Positions 22,766-35,000 of a stretch of DNA of 64,000 nucleotides are shown here, in pieces (within the stretch, counting starts at the first letter, position 1; every line of letters begins with the position of its first letter). Under the pieces are notes generated by a model, which worked only from the letters and a program-made list of their open reading frames with translations, searched no databases and was not told where the DNA came from. Source of the DNA: Triticum aestivum (taxonomy: Eukaryota; Streptophyta; Magnoliopsida; Poales; Poaceae); assembly GCF_018294505.1 (NCBI RefSeq), contig NC_057796.1:187574270-187638269 (forward strand), in the 5' to 3' direction. Made by a program: the position numbers and the translations under genes.

Positions 22766-23521
22766 CCAGAAACTTGGGATAATTTTGGAGAGAAAAGGAT
22801 TTCTTAAATGATTCCAAATTCGGTGGAGAGAAGTGATATTGGTAGGAGCATGATTTGGTAATTTTTCAGAATTAATGAAGCAATATAAGATATACTTGCT
22901 TCACAACCTAAAAAAATATTGACATAATCAAAGATTTGATGTTGTGCTCACATAGATGATCGGATGGAGCTGAAAATTGGAGGAGTGTAATGATATGAGC
23001 ACATGAAGAAAGGTGCAAAATTTCAAATCATTTGGATACTCCTAGCTAGTACTTCCTTCACAATGGCTTCTGTCAGACAGAAACTTTGAAACATTGCTCA
23101 GGAATATTCACTAGGCAAATTAAGTTGAATTTTGGCATGGGGCAATGATATGGACAAGAAAAGGTGTCCAAAAAGTTTTGAGTCAATCCAGCAAAGATAA
23201 ATGACACTTCCTTCTCAGAAAGCCACTTAGGGCAGAATGAGAAAAGGAATATTTGTGAATTATCTTTGATGATGCCAAGGAAGGAATTTGACATATTTGA
23301 GGAATATATGACCCAAACAATTTATGAGAATTATTTGGGAATTTTGGAAGTGACAGAAATATAGGTTGTTTCACAACCTAGGGCTAAAAGGATTATTCCT
23401 TTAATAGAAAAAGGAATAATCCCAATAAAAAGAATATTGGGATTGGGCTAAGATGAAAATGACAAGGTCTTGGTGTGAATTTAGGATGGCAAGCTACTTG
23501 GGAGAGGAATCAAGAGTGATC
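22766..23521 (-). other. LTR segment missing from the left LTR
   Basis: About 755 bp of AT-rich LTR DNA (near the LTR start in element sense) has no counterpart in the left LTR, where the inverted block joins directly to TCTCTCTAGGTTTCAAG. No gene seen. Confidence 0.8.
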
Positions 23522-23622
23522 TCTCCAGGTTTCAAGATCACATAGCCACAGAAAAACAATTCAAAGCAGAAATCCAAAGAAAATCAAAATAAAAAGAAAG
23601 GGCCAAAACTCAGGGTGTGACA

Positions 23623-23686
23623 GGCATTGAAGTTCGTAACTATTTCATAGTATACTACTCCTCCAGTGCTAGTAGTAGAGCAGAGT
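23623..23686. other. Host flank carrying target duplication and the duplication junction
   Basis: GGCAT is followed by TGAAGTTCGTAACTATTTC and ends in GAGCAGAGT, after which the sequence jumps to the middle of the Gypsy LTR (GCCGGAACAGGG). In copy 2 the same flank continues as GAGCAGAGTCCTACTCC toward the F-box gene. Confidence 0.92.
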
Positions 23687-24150
23687 GCCGGAACAGGGTC
23701 CCAATTGGTTTTGGGTGGCTATAGAGGCTTGCGGCGGCGGAATTCCTGATCTAGGTTATTTTCTGGAGGTTTCTGTATTTATAGGAATTTTTGGCGTAGG
23801 TCTCACGTCAGGGGGTCTCCGAGTCGTCCACGAGATAGGGGCCCACCCCAGGTGGGTAGGGCGCACCCCCACCCTCGTGGACAGCCCAGGGCTCTTCCGG
23901 CCCAACTCTTTTACTCCGGGGGCTTCTTTTCGTCCATAAAAAATCATCAAAAATTGGCACGTCAATTGGACTCCGTTTGGTATTCCTTTTCTGCGATACT
24001 CAAAAACAAGGAAAAACAGAAACTGGCACTGGGCTCTAAGTTAATAGGTTAGTCCCGAAAATCATATAAAATAGCATATAAAACATCCTACATGGATAAT
24101 ATAATAGCATGGAACAATCAAAAATTATAGATACGTTGGAGACGTATCAC
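23687..24150 (-). repeat. Truncated Gypsy LTR at the start of duplication unit 2
   Basis: It corresponds to 10730-11205 and ends GTTGGAGACGTATCA, again followed by CTCCG and the SINA-like 5' half. It has a 10-bp deletion in the CATATAAATG repeat near 24075. Confidence 0.93.
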
Positions 24151-24365
24151 TCCGCCAGCGAGTGCTGGTCGACATACCTCTCGCAGCTGAAACTCTTGTA
24201 GACGCAGTGCACCTTGCACGCATCGACCAGGCCGTCCATGAAACGGGAGTGGCTGTAGGGGATGTTGTGCCCGTCGAATGGAGCGCAGGAGGGAGTGGCT
24301 GTAGGGGACGTTGCGCCCGCCAAATGGAGCGCAGGAGTAGCACATGAAGCAGTAGATGGTGTCCT
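24151..24365 (-). pseudogene. Second copy of the SINA-like 5' half
   Basis: It is the same fragment as 11206-11420, including the 46-bp frameshifting duplication (24253/24299) and the truncation before the RING domain. It differs by a few substitutions, for example GGGAGTGGCT for GGGATTGGCT. There is no 3' half nearby: the left neighbour is the truncated Gypsy LTR. Confidence 0.78.
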
Positions 24366-24877
24366 TCCTAGTACTCCCTAGTCACTACTCTTATGAAAAA
24401 ACGGAGTTGGTGATGATGGTGTGCCTGCTATCTTGTAGTATAGACCGTCCGATCTATATCTAACGGATAGAAAGCAAACTATGACAATCTTACAAAAGGT
24501 ACCCACACCTCTCTCTACATTTACAGATAAGGCCTTGCCTTGTTCATCCTTATCTCCCACAACCTCATTGCTGAGCAATTAAGAAAGGAAGTCTCTGGAA
24601 CAATCTGGCATGGTGGCCGCTTCCGGCGCCCATCCCCATGCCTCCGCCCAGCCGACCACCAGTCACCACCACGCCCCACTCCTCCTCACCTTATCTCTCA
24701 TCTTCCTCGAGATATCATTTTTTCTATAAAATTCTTGAGATACCATTTTTTCCGATGAAATTCTCGAGACATCATTAGTTTTTACACATGGAATTACTCT
24801 TGCGTGGGTCAATCACAACACGTGTTTTGTAAAAAAGGCATGTTGATGTTCCGTGCAATGCACGGGCATCTTGCTAG
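24366..24877 (+). mobile_element. Helitron-like 3' terminus, second copy
   Basis: The hairpin CCGTGCAATGCACGG (24851-24865) and terminal CTAG (24874-24877) followed by T mirror 11907-11933. The element was copied by the segmental duplication. Confidence 0.5.
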
Positions 24878-25239
24878 TTTGCATACAATTCGAAACACCA
24901 CGTAGACACGTTCTTTGACCATTTTTACAAATATGTTAGTATCATTGTTAGTGGTCAGCCGGTGCAAGTAATAACCCCGGGGGTTTTAACCTTTCTTTAG
25001 TAATGATATCTGGCGATTGTTCGCCACGAGCTCAATCCTGGCGAATCCCACGTAACCGTCATGTTTCCATCCGACGGTGGCCTATTTTTAAGTCATAGTA
25101 TTTTGACCAAACCGCCACCCTTACACACGTATTGTAACTGCATCGTGGGCGTTTGCAACTGCCATGTCTCCCAGTGAACGTTTGCTGGGGATTGGAGTTC
25201 GCACCGATGGTGGTTAGTAGTCGTTCCACGCTCGGGCAT
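24878..25239. other. Spacer, duplicate of 11934-12295
   Basis: No gene seen. It ends with GGCAT (25235-25239), the left target duplication of LARD copy 2. Confidence 0.6.
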
Positions 25240-28200
25240 TGTGGCATCCCGGCTCAGAGAGACCGGAACGCCCCGTATTCCAGCCAGAGATCGAGGAGAA
25301 GTCTTTTGGAATACGGCACTGCTTGGCATAGAACAAATCTGCTCTCTAATACAGTCTATATGGGTACAAAGGGATCACATCGGCACGACGACAGTACGCC
25401 TGCCACGGTTGCTCCATGCAAGCCGCAGAACGACACGAAACAGCGGAATAGCGACGACGGTGATGAGCTCCACTCTGCAGGGATTCTGGCTGGAATGCTT
25501 ATCCTAGCTCGCAAACACAGGATCCACGACAAACAAGCAAGCAGACAAGGCATGACCTGCAAACTGGCATTACACACCAGGTCAGTACAGTGAATGTACT
25601 TGCAAGCTCACAGCAACCAAATCAATCGATACAAACAACAACATGGCATTTACAGGTTACTTAACAAAGATGAACATGATAGTAGCAGAACACATGGCAT
25701 GCACAGGATGAACATGATACAACTAGAACAATACCAGATGAGCATGGCATGAACATATGAGGATACTAGCATGCAACATGTTAACAATATCATGCACCAA
25801 CTTACTCTGTTCGGGGTTACCTCGTAACCACCACATGAATCACTTACCATCATGGTCATTACACGATCACCTCAGGATCAAATCAAGCTTGGTATTAACA
25901 ATACCGTAGTAATCATTACATGCCCACAAGGAGCTTGATCTTTACCCTTGATTCTTGCTAACACCATAAACCTCAACCATCTTCGGTATCCTCGATACCA
26001 CTGTGATCCTCTCATGATCACATAAAGATCAACCAACTTCTTTCATCATCGAACCAAGGTTGTTATTAAACGGGTTATTATTTCTGTTGACCCATAGTGT
26101 GACCTACTACGAACTGGGCCCTTATTCGCGGGCACGGGAATTGGTAGACTAAAAACACACTCTGCAGAGGTTAGCACACTATACCCACACCACAGAACCC
26201 ATGGCCTCGTGCTCCCATTTGGGTGCACCAACAGCGTTCCGACAAAACCAATGTACTGCCATGGCACTCTCCCGGCCACTTCGACCAGCTCCCCTTTGGG
26301 CTAAGTCATGTGTGGCCCCGATGCCACTCTGGACATCCAAGGCAAAACAAAAATGGTCCCAAACGGGGACATGTGCACATAACCAAACTCGGGCTCACAA
26401 GGCTTATGTCCGCCTACTTTGCCAAGAGAGTGCATGCCCATAACCTTCCCTAGTTGGAGGCACCAGCAAGAGGCGTGACAATAGACCCAGTTAGGAGCCC
26501 CCATAAAGCAAGTGTGGATGCAATGGTCAGCTCAATTTCGATGGCACTATGACTCAGCCAACAGTTGCTCAAGTTCATTTAAGTCCAGTTAAACTTGAAT
26601 GCATTAAGAAAAGCCATATTAAAATAACATGATTCAACTATAGTTTAGGTGCATGAAATCATCGTAAGCATGGAGGTGCAGCATAATCATCATGCATAAC
26701 AACAATGAATCCTTTATCCAAACAAGCATGGCATACTGACGAGCATAAGCATGGCACTACAGATGAGAATAGCATGACAACTAGCATCAGAAATAAATAC
26801 CATGCAAGAACATAACAAGAATACTACCAAGTAAGCATGTAACCAGCTAGATGCAAGGGAACATGCATAGCAACAGTACTGGATAACAAACGATAAGCAT
26901 TGCATCAGAATGAACAGCACTACCACCAGCATGTGCTACTACTACCAAGCATGACAGGAGAAAATAATACTAGCAAGTAGTACAAGATAACAAGATGCAT
27001 CAGAACATAGCATGAAGGTGGACATGAATCCACGAGCATAACCGAAACAATGACAGTAGCAGCAAATAAGCAGGCAATAAACGGGCAAACATTTATTAAG
27101 ACAAAGAGGATGTTTGTGAAGGAAGTACCATTTTGGCAAGCCAAAATGGTATGAAATTTTTACAGTATCTTTATATGTTCAAATCATCATGATCTACCAA
27201 ATTTCAGCTCAAATGTCTAGTCCATGTGAGTGCATCATCTAAATCAATATTCTGGACCTAATCTGCTGTTACAGAGCAACTAGGTTGTTTTGTGGTCCAT
27301 TTCTTCTCTAATTGCACAGGATGATAGTCCTTCTTATCCCAAACACACCAGACATGAAGTTTGGCACTTTACCCTTCTCTGTTGATCACACGTGTGCAGC
27401 CAAGTTTGCTACAACAAACTTTCATCGATGCCTACCTTAGCTACAGAGCCTCTTCTCTCGATATTTCACTTTCCACAGCCCAACTGATGCAGAGACAACA
27501 CCACGAACAAGGTTTGCCAGCCCATTGCGTCCCCAGTGTGCCATGTCATGTGCGTGTTGGATTTTGCCTACGCACGCGCTCTGCTCGTTGTGGCCGCGTC
27601 CAGGACGTTGTTTTGCTTCGGGCCCTCCCCTGCTCGGCGTCTCAGCGTGCACGGGCGTGTCTAGCAGCTCTGCCTCGTCGACCCCTTCTCCCTGGACCCC
27701 TCTCCCCCTCCCGCAGCTCGCTCGCTGGCACTCGTCGCCGCGCGCCCACGGATGAACTGAAATCGGCCGTCATCTTCCTCCTCTGGCCGTTTCTTCCCCA
27801 TGCTCCCGAACCTCTTCTGCCCCGTGAGACTGCCATCTGCACCTCCCTGTCGCCTTCCGTCCTGCGTGCAGGAGTGCACACGCGTACGCGGCCGTGGCTT
27901 GCGCGTCCGCGGATGTCCCCCTCGTCCATGATTATAAATGTCCCTCCCCGGCCTCAGTTCTGCTCACCAGCAGCTCCACCATCCTCCTCTACCCCTCCCG
28001 AGCTTCTTCCCCGAGCCGGAGATCCCCTCCTCACCTCCGTTTGCACCACGGCTACCGGCGAGCCTCACTCCAATTCCGGCGAGTCCGAGCTCCCCTCCCC
28101 ACTCTAGCACCACCTGAGCACTCCACCACCCCTCCTGGGCCCTTCCAGTGCCCCTCCCTCTCCTCCGGTGGCCCCTTGCCACAAGCTCCAGCACCGGCCG

Positions 28201-28964
28201 AACTCACCTCCGCCGGATTCCTTGCTGCCATCGCCTCCGTCCTTCCCGGCAGTCGCCCCGTACACCGTTGGATGCGGCCCGGCCTCTTGAGTTCTCTGGT
28301 GGCCGCGGCATCCCAAATGATGGCCGGAGTCGGCAAGAATCCTCGCCGGCGCGTGTCGGCCTCGCCTCTATTTCGTCTGGCGCGGGAGGAAGAGGAAGAA
28401 GGAGCGCGAGGAGAGAGAGAGAGGTGGGGCCCACCCGTCAGCGACCCAGGCGCCCGGCCCCGCAACAGCCAGCTGGATACGTGGAGGCGTCAAGTCCAAA
28501 ATACATTTTTTGTTCAGTGAAAGCATATTTCTCCAGAAGGTGCGATCTGTTAAACCCGTCAGGGACCTGTTTGTAGAATTTTATTTTATAGATTGGTCCC
28601 TCAGTTTCATCTGGCTATATCTTTTTGCCCGTAACCCCGTTCGAGGTGAATCCAATGCCTACTTCTTCGTCTCGTCGAGCTCCATCTGTTGGTATAATTT
28701 TCACAAGGTTGTCACACTGTGAAAATAAACTTTTTGCCCTTGCCCTTATCTAGCCCCCTCCGAGAGAGAAGCGTTCCGACGAATTGTTCTGCGACTTCAC
28801 CACACTTCTTCCCAGTGATTTCTTCATCACCAGGCAAGCCATAACAGCCACTTGCATGATATCTCTCTAGGTTTCAAGACCACATAGCCACAAAAAAGCA
28901 ATTCAAAGAAGAAATCCAAAGAAAATCAAAAGAAAATGAAAGGGCCAAAAATCAGGGTGTGACA
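25240..28964 (-). repeat. Left LTR of LARD copy 2, with internal inversion
   Basis: The inverted block is about 27100-28858, relative to 33950-35725 in the right LTR. Open frames of 208-248 codons at 27361-28520 exist on this strand only because the GC-rich leader lacks stops. Confidence 0.88.
27931..27937 (+). promoter_or_regulatory. TATA box of the inverted LTR promoter, copy 2
   Basis: GATTATAAATGTCCCTCCC, a good TATA box after the GC-rich upstream stretch, points right toward the core. Confidence 0.5.
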
Positions 28965-31900
28965 AACCTTCCCCGCTTAAAGAAATCTCGTCCTCGAGAT
29001 TTGGTTGCTCAGGGAACAAGTATGAACATACTAACTTAAGGAGACTGTTTCGAACTTAGGTATCCTTTTTCTTGTATGATGTTCCCATAAAATTTCATAT
29101 GACTGACTGCCTGGCTCTGGGGTGGTTTGCTTCACCGTATCTGATATTCTGGCAGGTATTACCTCACATGTTCATGTTCACACTGGCTCCAATATCTTTT
29201 ATATCTGCTGACTTAGCTGAGGTCCGAAAAATAATCATGACTGCAACACGTGCCCTTCTCACAAGTTTGATAGTGGTTTCCGATGGATGTGTCATTCTTG
29301 AATCCGTCACTGACAACATTCCCTGGATTTGCGAATAGATCTTCCCACTGGACACTAAATATCTTATTCCTTGAATTGGGTTGCTTAAATAGATGCATTT
29401 CCTCTAGGTTCAACACAGTGTTGTGAATCAAACTGTTCTTGTGGCGGAATCTGACTTCTTACAGGTATCCCTGAATCATTTTGGCTAGCTCCCCTGTCTT
29501 GAGTATTAGATCCGTAACAAAGATTTGACTGTCATCTGTCATGACCAACATAAATGGGTATGGCCTTGCAATGATAGTATCCACCGACTTGACTAATGGT
29601 GGAGGGCTTTGCCATATATAAACTCTTAATTCCTCACGTGACCATAGGTTCTGTCGGGTGCAATGTTCTGGCATACGTACTTTTATCCTCATCTCCTAAC
29701 ACGGTAACATCTTTTAAGTGGCAAGTTCATCGCCTCTCAAGTTTTATCTGTAGGGAAATGATCATCCAAACCCTCACAAGAAATCGGCAAATAAATTAGT
29801 AGCCACCAGAATGGTCTTTACAACTCAGATCTGGGACATTACTGAAATAACTCAATGACGGCTCAAGACGGTCGAAAAGCAGCTCAGAGCATGAGCCGTG
29901 TTGATAAGAAGAAAGTGTGCCAGTTCCCTAAGACGTGTGAAAAGCAACTCAGAGCATAGGGCCACTGTCACAAAAAGAAACTCAACAGCAGTACGAGACG
30001 ACCGGAAGGCAGCTCAGAACTCGTGACAGTTGTTGAATAGAGAGATATAAAGTCGGCATACACCCCGGATGGCCGAAATCAGCTCAGAACACAGGCGTTG
30101 TGCCATTGCCGGAGAAAAGTAGACAAGGGCTCATCAGGATCATATACCAAATTCACAAGCACTTGCACAAAGCTCACGATTGTCATCAATCTTCATAGTC
30201 CTTTGTCACACTAAGGTGTATAACTGGCTTTCTTCTTTTAACAATACTCATGTGTTTGTCAGATTCCGTTTACATCATTCTTCGAGTGACTTGCAAGACC
30301 TTGGTTGTATGCTCACAATGAGAGCATGCGTAGCTGAGCATTTGGTTCCTGAGGGAGACACTTCTGTCCAGACTGGCTCGTTTTCCTAACCAAAGTATTG
30401 TGGAACTGATTTTTGAGATGCACTACCATATGTTGTCAACTCGCTGTGTAATACCTTGTACCAGTGCCATACCGAGGAAGATTGTGCTGACATGCATCAC
30501 GCTGAGGAAGACTGAATAGCTTGTGCTCAAAGCCTTCGTCAGACAGCTTGCTAAACAAGGTAGGGTACCGTACTCCAGAAGCTTCCCCCTTAAAGACTTG
30601 CTGGGGAAGACTCGGTACCTTGTGCCAGAAGCTTTTGCGGTGGCTTACAGAAGAAGCTTAAGTATCTTGTGCTGGAAATCATCCACATATCATGCTCGAG
30701 AAGATAGAGGAATCTTGCATTGGAAGCTTCTTGGGTAGCTTCCGAGGGAAACTGAGTTACTTACAACAGAAGCTTCATATTGTGGTATGCTGACTGGATG
30801 CCATATAAATACCCTTCTATATTTCTGCTGGCGATTACTGGTATAAAAAGGTTCTCCGACTATCCTTCTTGCTGAGTACTAAATTCATAGTACATTCTCA
30901 CTTTGACTGACAATATGCCATTGGTCTTGCGCACCACTGGTCTTCCGGATGATTTCATTATTACTGCTATGAAAATTGCACACTGATGTAGACTTGATGT
31001 TGATAATTCAAGCCAGGATATCATTTGCATTCAGACCATATGCTCCCAGTACAATGCAGTCGACTGAGAATTCCATACTATTTTGCTGAGCTTCCAAATA
31101 TTTCAACTCTTCACTGATTCTTCGGGTCCGGCGTCGGTTGATGAGCAAGTTTAATAAGGGGAAATAATGCAACACCAAGGGCACAAAGAAATAAACAGAA
31201 GAAGCGACGAAAACAAAAGCACACAAAGTATACAAATAATATAGACACAATATCATATTCAAGCAACATCACATATTACTGCTACTCACAACAATAATAT
31301 GTGTGCATACTTAAGCACACAGATATCGCGGGAACACCGGTATTTGCGATCTACTATGTTGTAGCAGTGTGCACGAAAGTGAATCCAAGTGTGGAAGGAG
31401 TTGGTGTATACAAGGTTACACCAAGCGCTGGCTTAACATCATCGCATCTGGGCGGACACGGAGGTGAGGACAGTCTTGGTGATCATGTAGCAAAACACAG
31501 AGGTTACGACCACATCATCATCAAGTGGACGGACGAAAATCATACACGTCCAAAGAATAGGTGACAAGTTAGGGTAGAGGTGAAAAACAAAGCCTGTTGG
31601 CATTGCCCTTTTCTAACAGCAGAGATCAGTAAGGGTTGCCAACACGGCGAGATGGATGGCACGATTCGGGATAGTAACATGGCTATAACCGAAACGGTAG
31701 GGGTGACTGGCGGAAGGATAAGGATGCGATACCCGCAAATGGTGTCTGGAACACTTGGTACCTCGGCATCACTCCGCTGGGACAGAGATGACGCCAAACA
31801 CCGAAGAGCAGGTATGCAAAACTGGAGGGTGCAGGTAGTGGATTGACACTGATGCCACCTACACTCACAAGATTAACCGTTAGCGAACATATAATAAGTC

Positions 31901-32012
31901 TATATGCATGCTATGCGACAAACAAATGGAACAATCAAATGCAGCAGACTGGCAAGACTCTATACTACCGTTGTCTAACATTCGCGTGGATTAGGGCATC
32001 CTACAACCAGAC
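28965..32012 (-). other. Non-coding core of LARD copy 2, with purine tract
   Basis: The purine tract is at 28965-28978. The core keeps the same motif sets as copy 1 and has no coding sequence. Confidence 0.7.
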
Positions 32013-32026
32013 ATGCTCTGATACCA
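32013..32026 (-). other. Initiator-Met tRNA primer binding site, copy 2
   Basis: The minus strand reads TGGTATCAGAGCAT, one mismatch from copy 1 (TGGTATCAGAGCAC). Confidence 0.88.
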
Positions 32027-32030
32027 AGCC

Positions 32031-35000
32031 TGTGGCTCCCGGCTCAGAGAGACCGGAATGCCCCGTATTCCAGCCCAGAGATCGAGGAGAAGTCTTCTAG
32101 AATACGGCACTGCTTGGCATAGAACAAATCTGCTTTTTAATACAATCTATATGGGTACAAGGGGATCACACCGGCACGGCGACACTGCGCCTACCACGGT
32201 TGCTCCACGCAAGCAGCAGAATGACACGAAACAACGGAATAACTACTGGATACAGAACAGCGACGACGATGATTAACTCCACTCTGCAGGGACTCTGGCT
32301 GGAACGCATATCCTAGCTCGCAAACTCGGGATCCACGACAAACAAGCAAGCAGACAAGGCATAACCTGCAAACTGGCATGACACGCCAGGTCAGTACATT
32401 GAATGTACTTGGAAGCTCATAGTAACCAAAGCAATCAAGACAAACAACAACATGTCATTTCAGGTTACTTAACAAAGATGAACATGATACTAGCAGAACA
32501 CATGGCATGCACAAGATGAACATGATACAGCTAGAACAATACCAGATGAGCATGGCATGAGCATATGAGGAGACTAGCATGCAACATCTTAACAATATCA
32601 TGCACCAATTTACTCTATTCTGGGTTACCTCCTAACCACCACATGAATCACTAACCATCATGGTCATTAAACGATCACCTCAGGATCAAATCAAGCTTGG
32701 TATAAACAATACCGTAGTAATCATTACATGACCACAAGGAGGTTCATCTTTACCCTTGATTCTCATATAACACCTTAGACATCAACCATCTTCGGTATAC
32801 TCGATACCACTGTGATCCTCTCACGATCACATAAAGATCAACCAACTTCTTTCATCATCGAACCGAGGTTGTTATTAAATAGGTTATTATTACTATTGAC
32901 CCATAGTGTGACCTACTACGAACCGGGCCCTTATCCGCGGGCACGGCAATCGATAGATTAAACACACTCTGCAGAGGTTAGCACACTATACTCACACCAC
33001 AGAACCCATGGCCTGGTGCTCCCATTCAGGTGGACCAACAGCGTTCCGACAAAACCGATCTACTGCCATGACACTCTCCCGGCCACTCCGACCAACTCCC
33101 CTTTGGGCTAAGTCATGGGTGGCCCCGATGCCACTCTTGACATCCAACGACCACCGTCGTGGCAAAACAAAATGGTCCCAAACAGGGACATGTGCACATA
33201 ACCAATGTCAGGCTCACAAGGCTTATGTCTGCCTACCTGGCCAAGGTAGGGCGTGCCCATAACCTTTCCTAGTTGGAGGTACCGGCGAGAGGCATGACAA
33301 TAGATCTAGTTAGGAGCCCCCATAAAGCAAGTGTGGTTGCACGGGTCAGCTCGATTTCGATGGCACTATGACTCAACCAATAGTTTTTCAAGTTCATTTA
33401 AGTCCGGTTAAACTTGAATGCGATAAGATGAGCCATATTAAAATAACATGATGCAACTATAATGCAGGAGCATGAAATCATCATAAGCATGGAGGTGCAG
33501 CATAATCATCATGCATAACAACAATGAATCATTTATCAAAAACGAGCATGGCATACTGACGAGCATAAGCATAACACTACACATGAGCATAGCATGACCA
33601 CTAGCATCAAAAATAAATACCATGCAAGAACATAACAAGAATAGTACCAAGTAAGCATGTAACCAACTAGATGCAAGGGAACATGAATAGCAACAATACT
33701 GGATAACAAACGGTAAGCATTGCATTAGAATGAACAGCACTAGCACCAGCATGTGCTACTACTACCAAGCATGACAAGAGAAAATAATAGTAGCAAGTAG
33801 TACAAGATAACAAGATGCATCAGAACATAGCATCAAGGTGGACATGAATCCACGAGCATAACCGAAACAATGACAGTAGCAGGAAATAAGCAGGCAGTAA
33901 AAGGGCAAACATTTATTAAATATTCAAGTAGAAACTATGGCAATTGCATGTCTATCATGCAAGTGGCTGTTGTGGCTTGCTTGGAGATGAAGAAATCATC
34001 GGGAAGAAGTGTGGTGAAGTCGTGGAACGTTTCGCCGGAACGCTTCTCTCTCAAAGGGGGATAGATAAGGGCAAGGGCATAAAGGCCATTTTCACAATGT
34101 GACAACCTTGTGAAAATTGTGCCAATAGATAGAGCTCAACGAGACGAAGAAGTAGGCGTTGGATTCACCTCAAACAGAGTTACGGGCAAAAAGATATAGC
34201 CAGATGAAACTCAGGGACCAATGTGTAAAATAAAATTCTACAAACAGGTCCCTGGCTGGTTTTACAGATCGCGCCTTCCAGAGAAATACGCTTTCACTGA
34301 ACAAAAAACGTATTTTGTACTTGATGCCTCCACTTATCCAGCTGGCAGTGGCGCGGCCGGGCGCCTGGGTCGCTGACGGATGGACCACCTCTCTCTCCGT
34401 CCTCCCGCTCCTTCTTCCTCTTCCTCCCGTGCCAGACGAAATAGACGTGAGGCCGACGCCCGCCGGCGAGGATTCCGGCCAACTCCGGCCATCATTTGGG
34501 ACGCTGCGCCACCGGAGAACTCAGGAGGCCGGGCCGCATCCAACGATGTACGGGGCGACCGCCGAGGAGGACGGAGGCGGTGGCAGCAAGGACTCCAGTG
34601 GAGGTGAGTTCGGCCGGCGCTGGAGCTCATGGCAAGGGGCCACCAAAGGAGAGGGAGGGGCACTGGAAGGGCTTGAGAGGGGTGGTGGAGGGCTCATGTG
34701 GTGCTAGAGTGGGGAGGGGAGCTCGTACTCGCCAGAATCGGAGCGAGGCTTGCCGGCGGCCGTTGTGATAGAGTGAGGTGAGGAGGGGATCTCCAGCTCG
34801 GGGAAGAAGCTGGGGAGGGGTAGAGGACGATTGTGGAGCTGCTGGTGAGGAGAGCTAAGGTCGGGGAGGGCCATTTATAGCATGGCCGAGGGGGACGTCC
34901 GCGGAAGCGTGGCCGTGGCTCGGCCATGGCCGCGTACGCATGTGGACGCGTACAGGATGGACGAAAGGTGACGGGGCGGAGTAGAGGGCAGTCTCACGGG

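Larger units (their letters stand above)
12296..23622 (-). mobile_element. LARD-like LTR retrotransposon, copy 1
   Basis: This is an 11,327-bp element in minus orientation. In its own sense the LTR begins TGTCACACCCTGA and ends near CCCGG(G/A)(A/T)GCCACA. The left LTR is 12296-16011 (3.7 kb), the core 16012-19069 (3.06 kb) and the right LTR 19070-23622 (4.55 kb), with initiator-Met primer site, purine tract and GGCAT target duplication. The core has no gag or pol. Long LTRs around a non-coding core of about 3 kb are the published layout of large retrotransposon derivatives such as Sukkula in barley and relatives; family identity with Sukkula is not claimed. The LTRs differ greatly: 14153-15908 is inverted relative to 20990-22765, and about 755 bp present at 22766-23521 is missing from the left LTR. 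Confidence 0.9.
19070..23622 (-). repeat. Right (5') LTR of LARD copy 1
   Basis: This 4,553-bp LTR has its TATA-like sequence on the minus strand (21911-21920, CCATAAATGG), pointing toward the primer site. It therefore appears to keep the native order. 22766-23521 is absent from the left LTR. Confidence 0.9.
10730..23686. repeat. Tandem segmental duplication, unit 1 (~12.96 kb)
   Basis: Sequence from GCCGGAACAGGGTCC at 10730 to GAGCAGAGT near 23686 is repeated in the same order and orientation at 23687-36646. All landmarks recur with an offset of 12,944-12,960 bp: the Gypsy LTR end (11205/24150), SINA 5' half, Helitron-like end (11933/24877), LARD start (12296/25240) and LARD end (23622/36582). 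Confidence 0.95.

Noticed and set aside
12296..23622. Reading the LARD as a DNA transposon with very long inverted repeats (14153-15908 against 20990-22765)
   Set aside because: The outer 1.9 kb of the LTRs are direct repeats, and an initiator-Met primer site, a purine tract and a 5-bp target duplication are all in place.
27361..28520. Open frames of 208-248 codons on the plus strand, and similar ones at 14567-15623, 21332-22400 and 34315-35240
   Set aside because: They are in the GC-rich leader of LARD LTRs, are open on both strands at once, change length between copies and have Pro/Ser/Arg-rich composition typical of unstopped GC-rich DNA.
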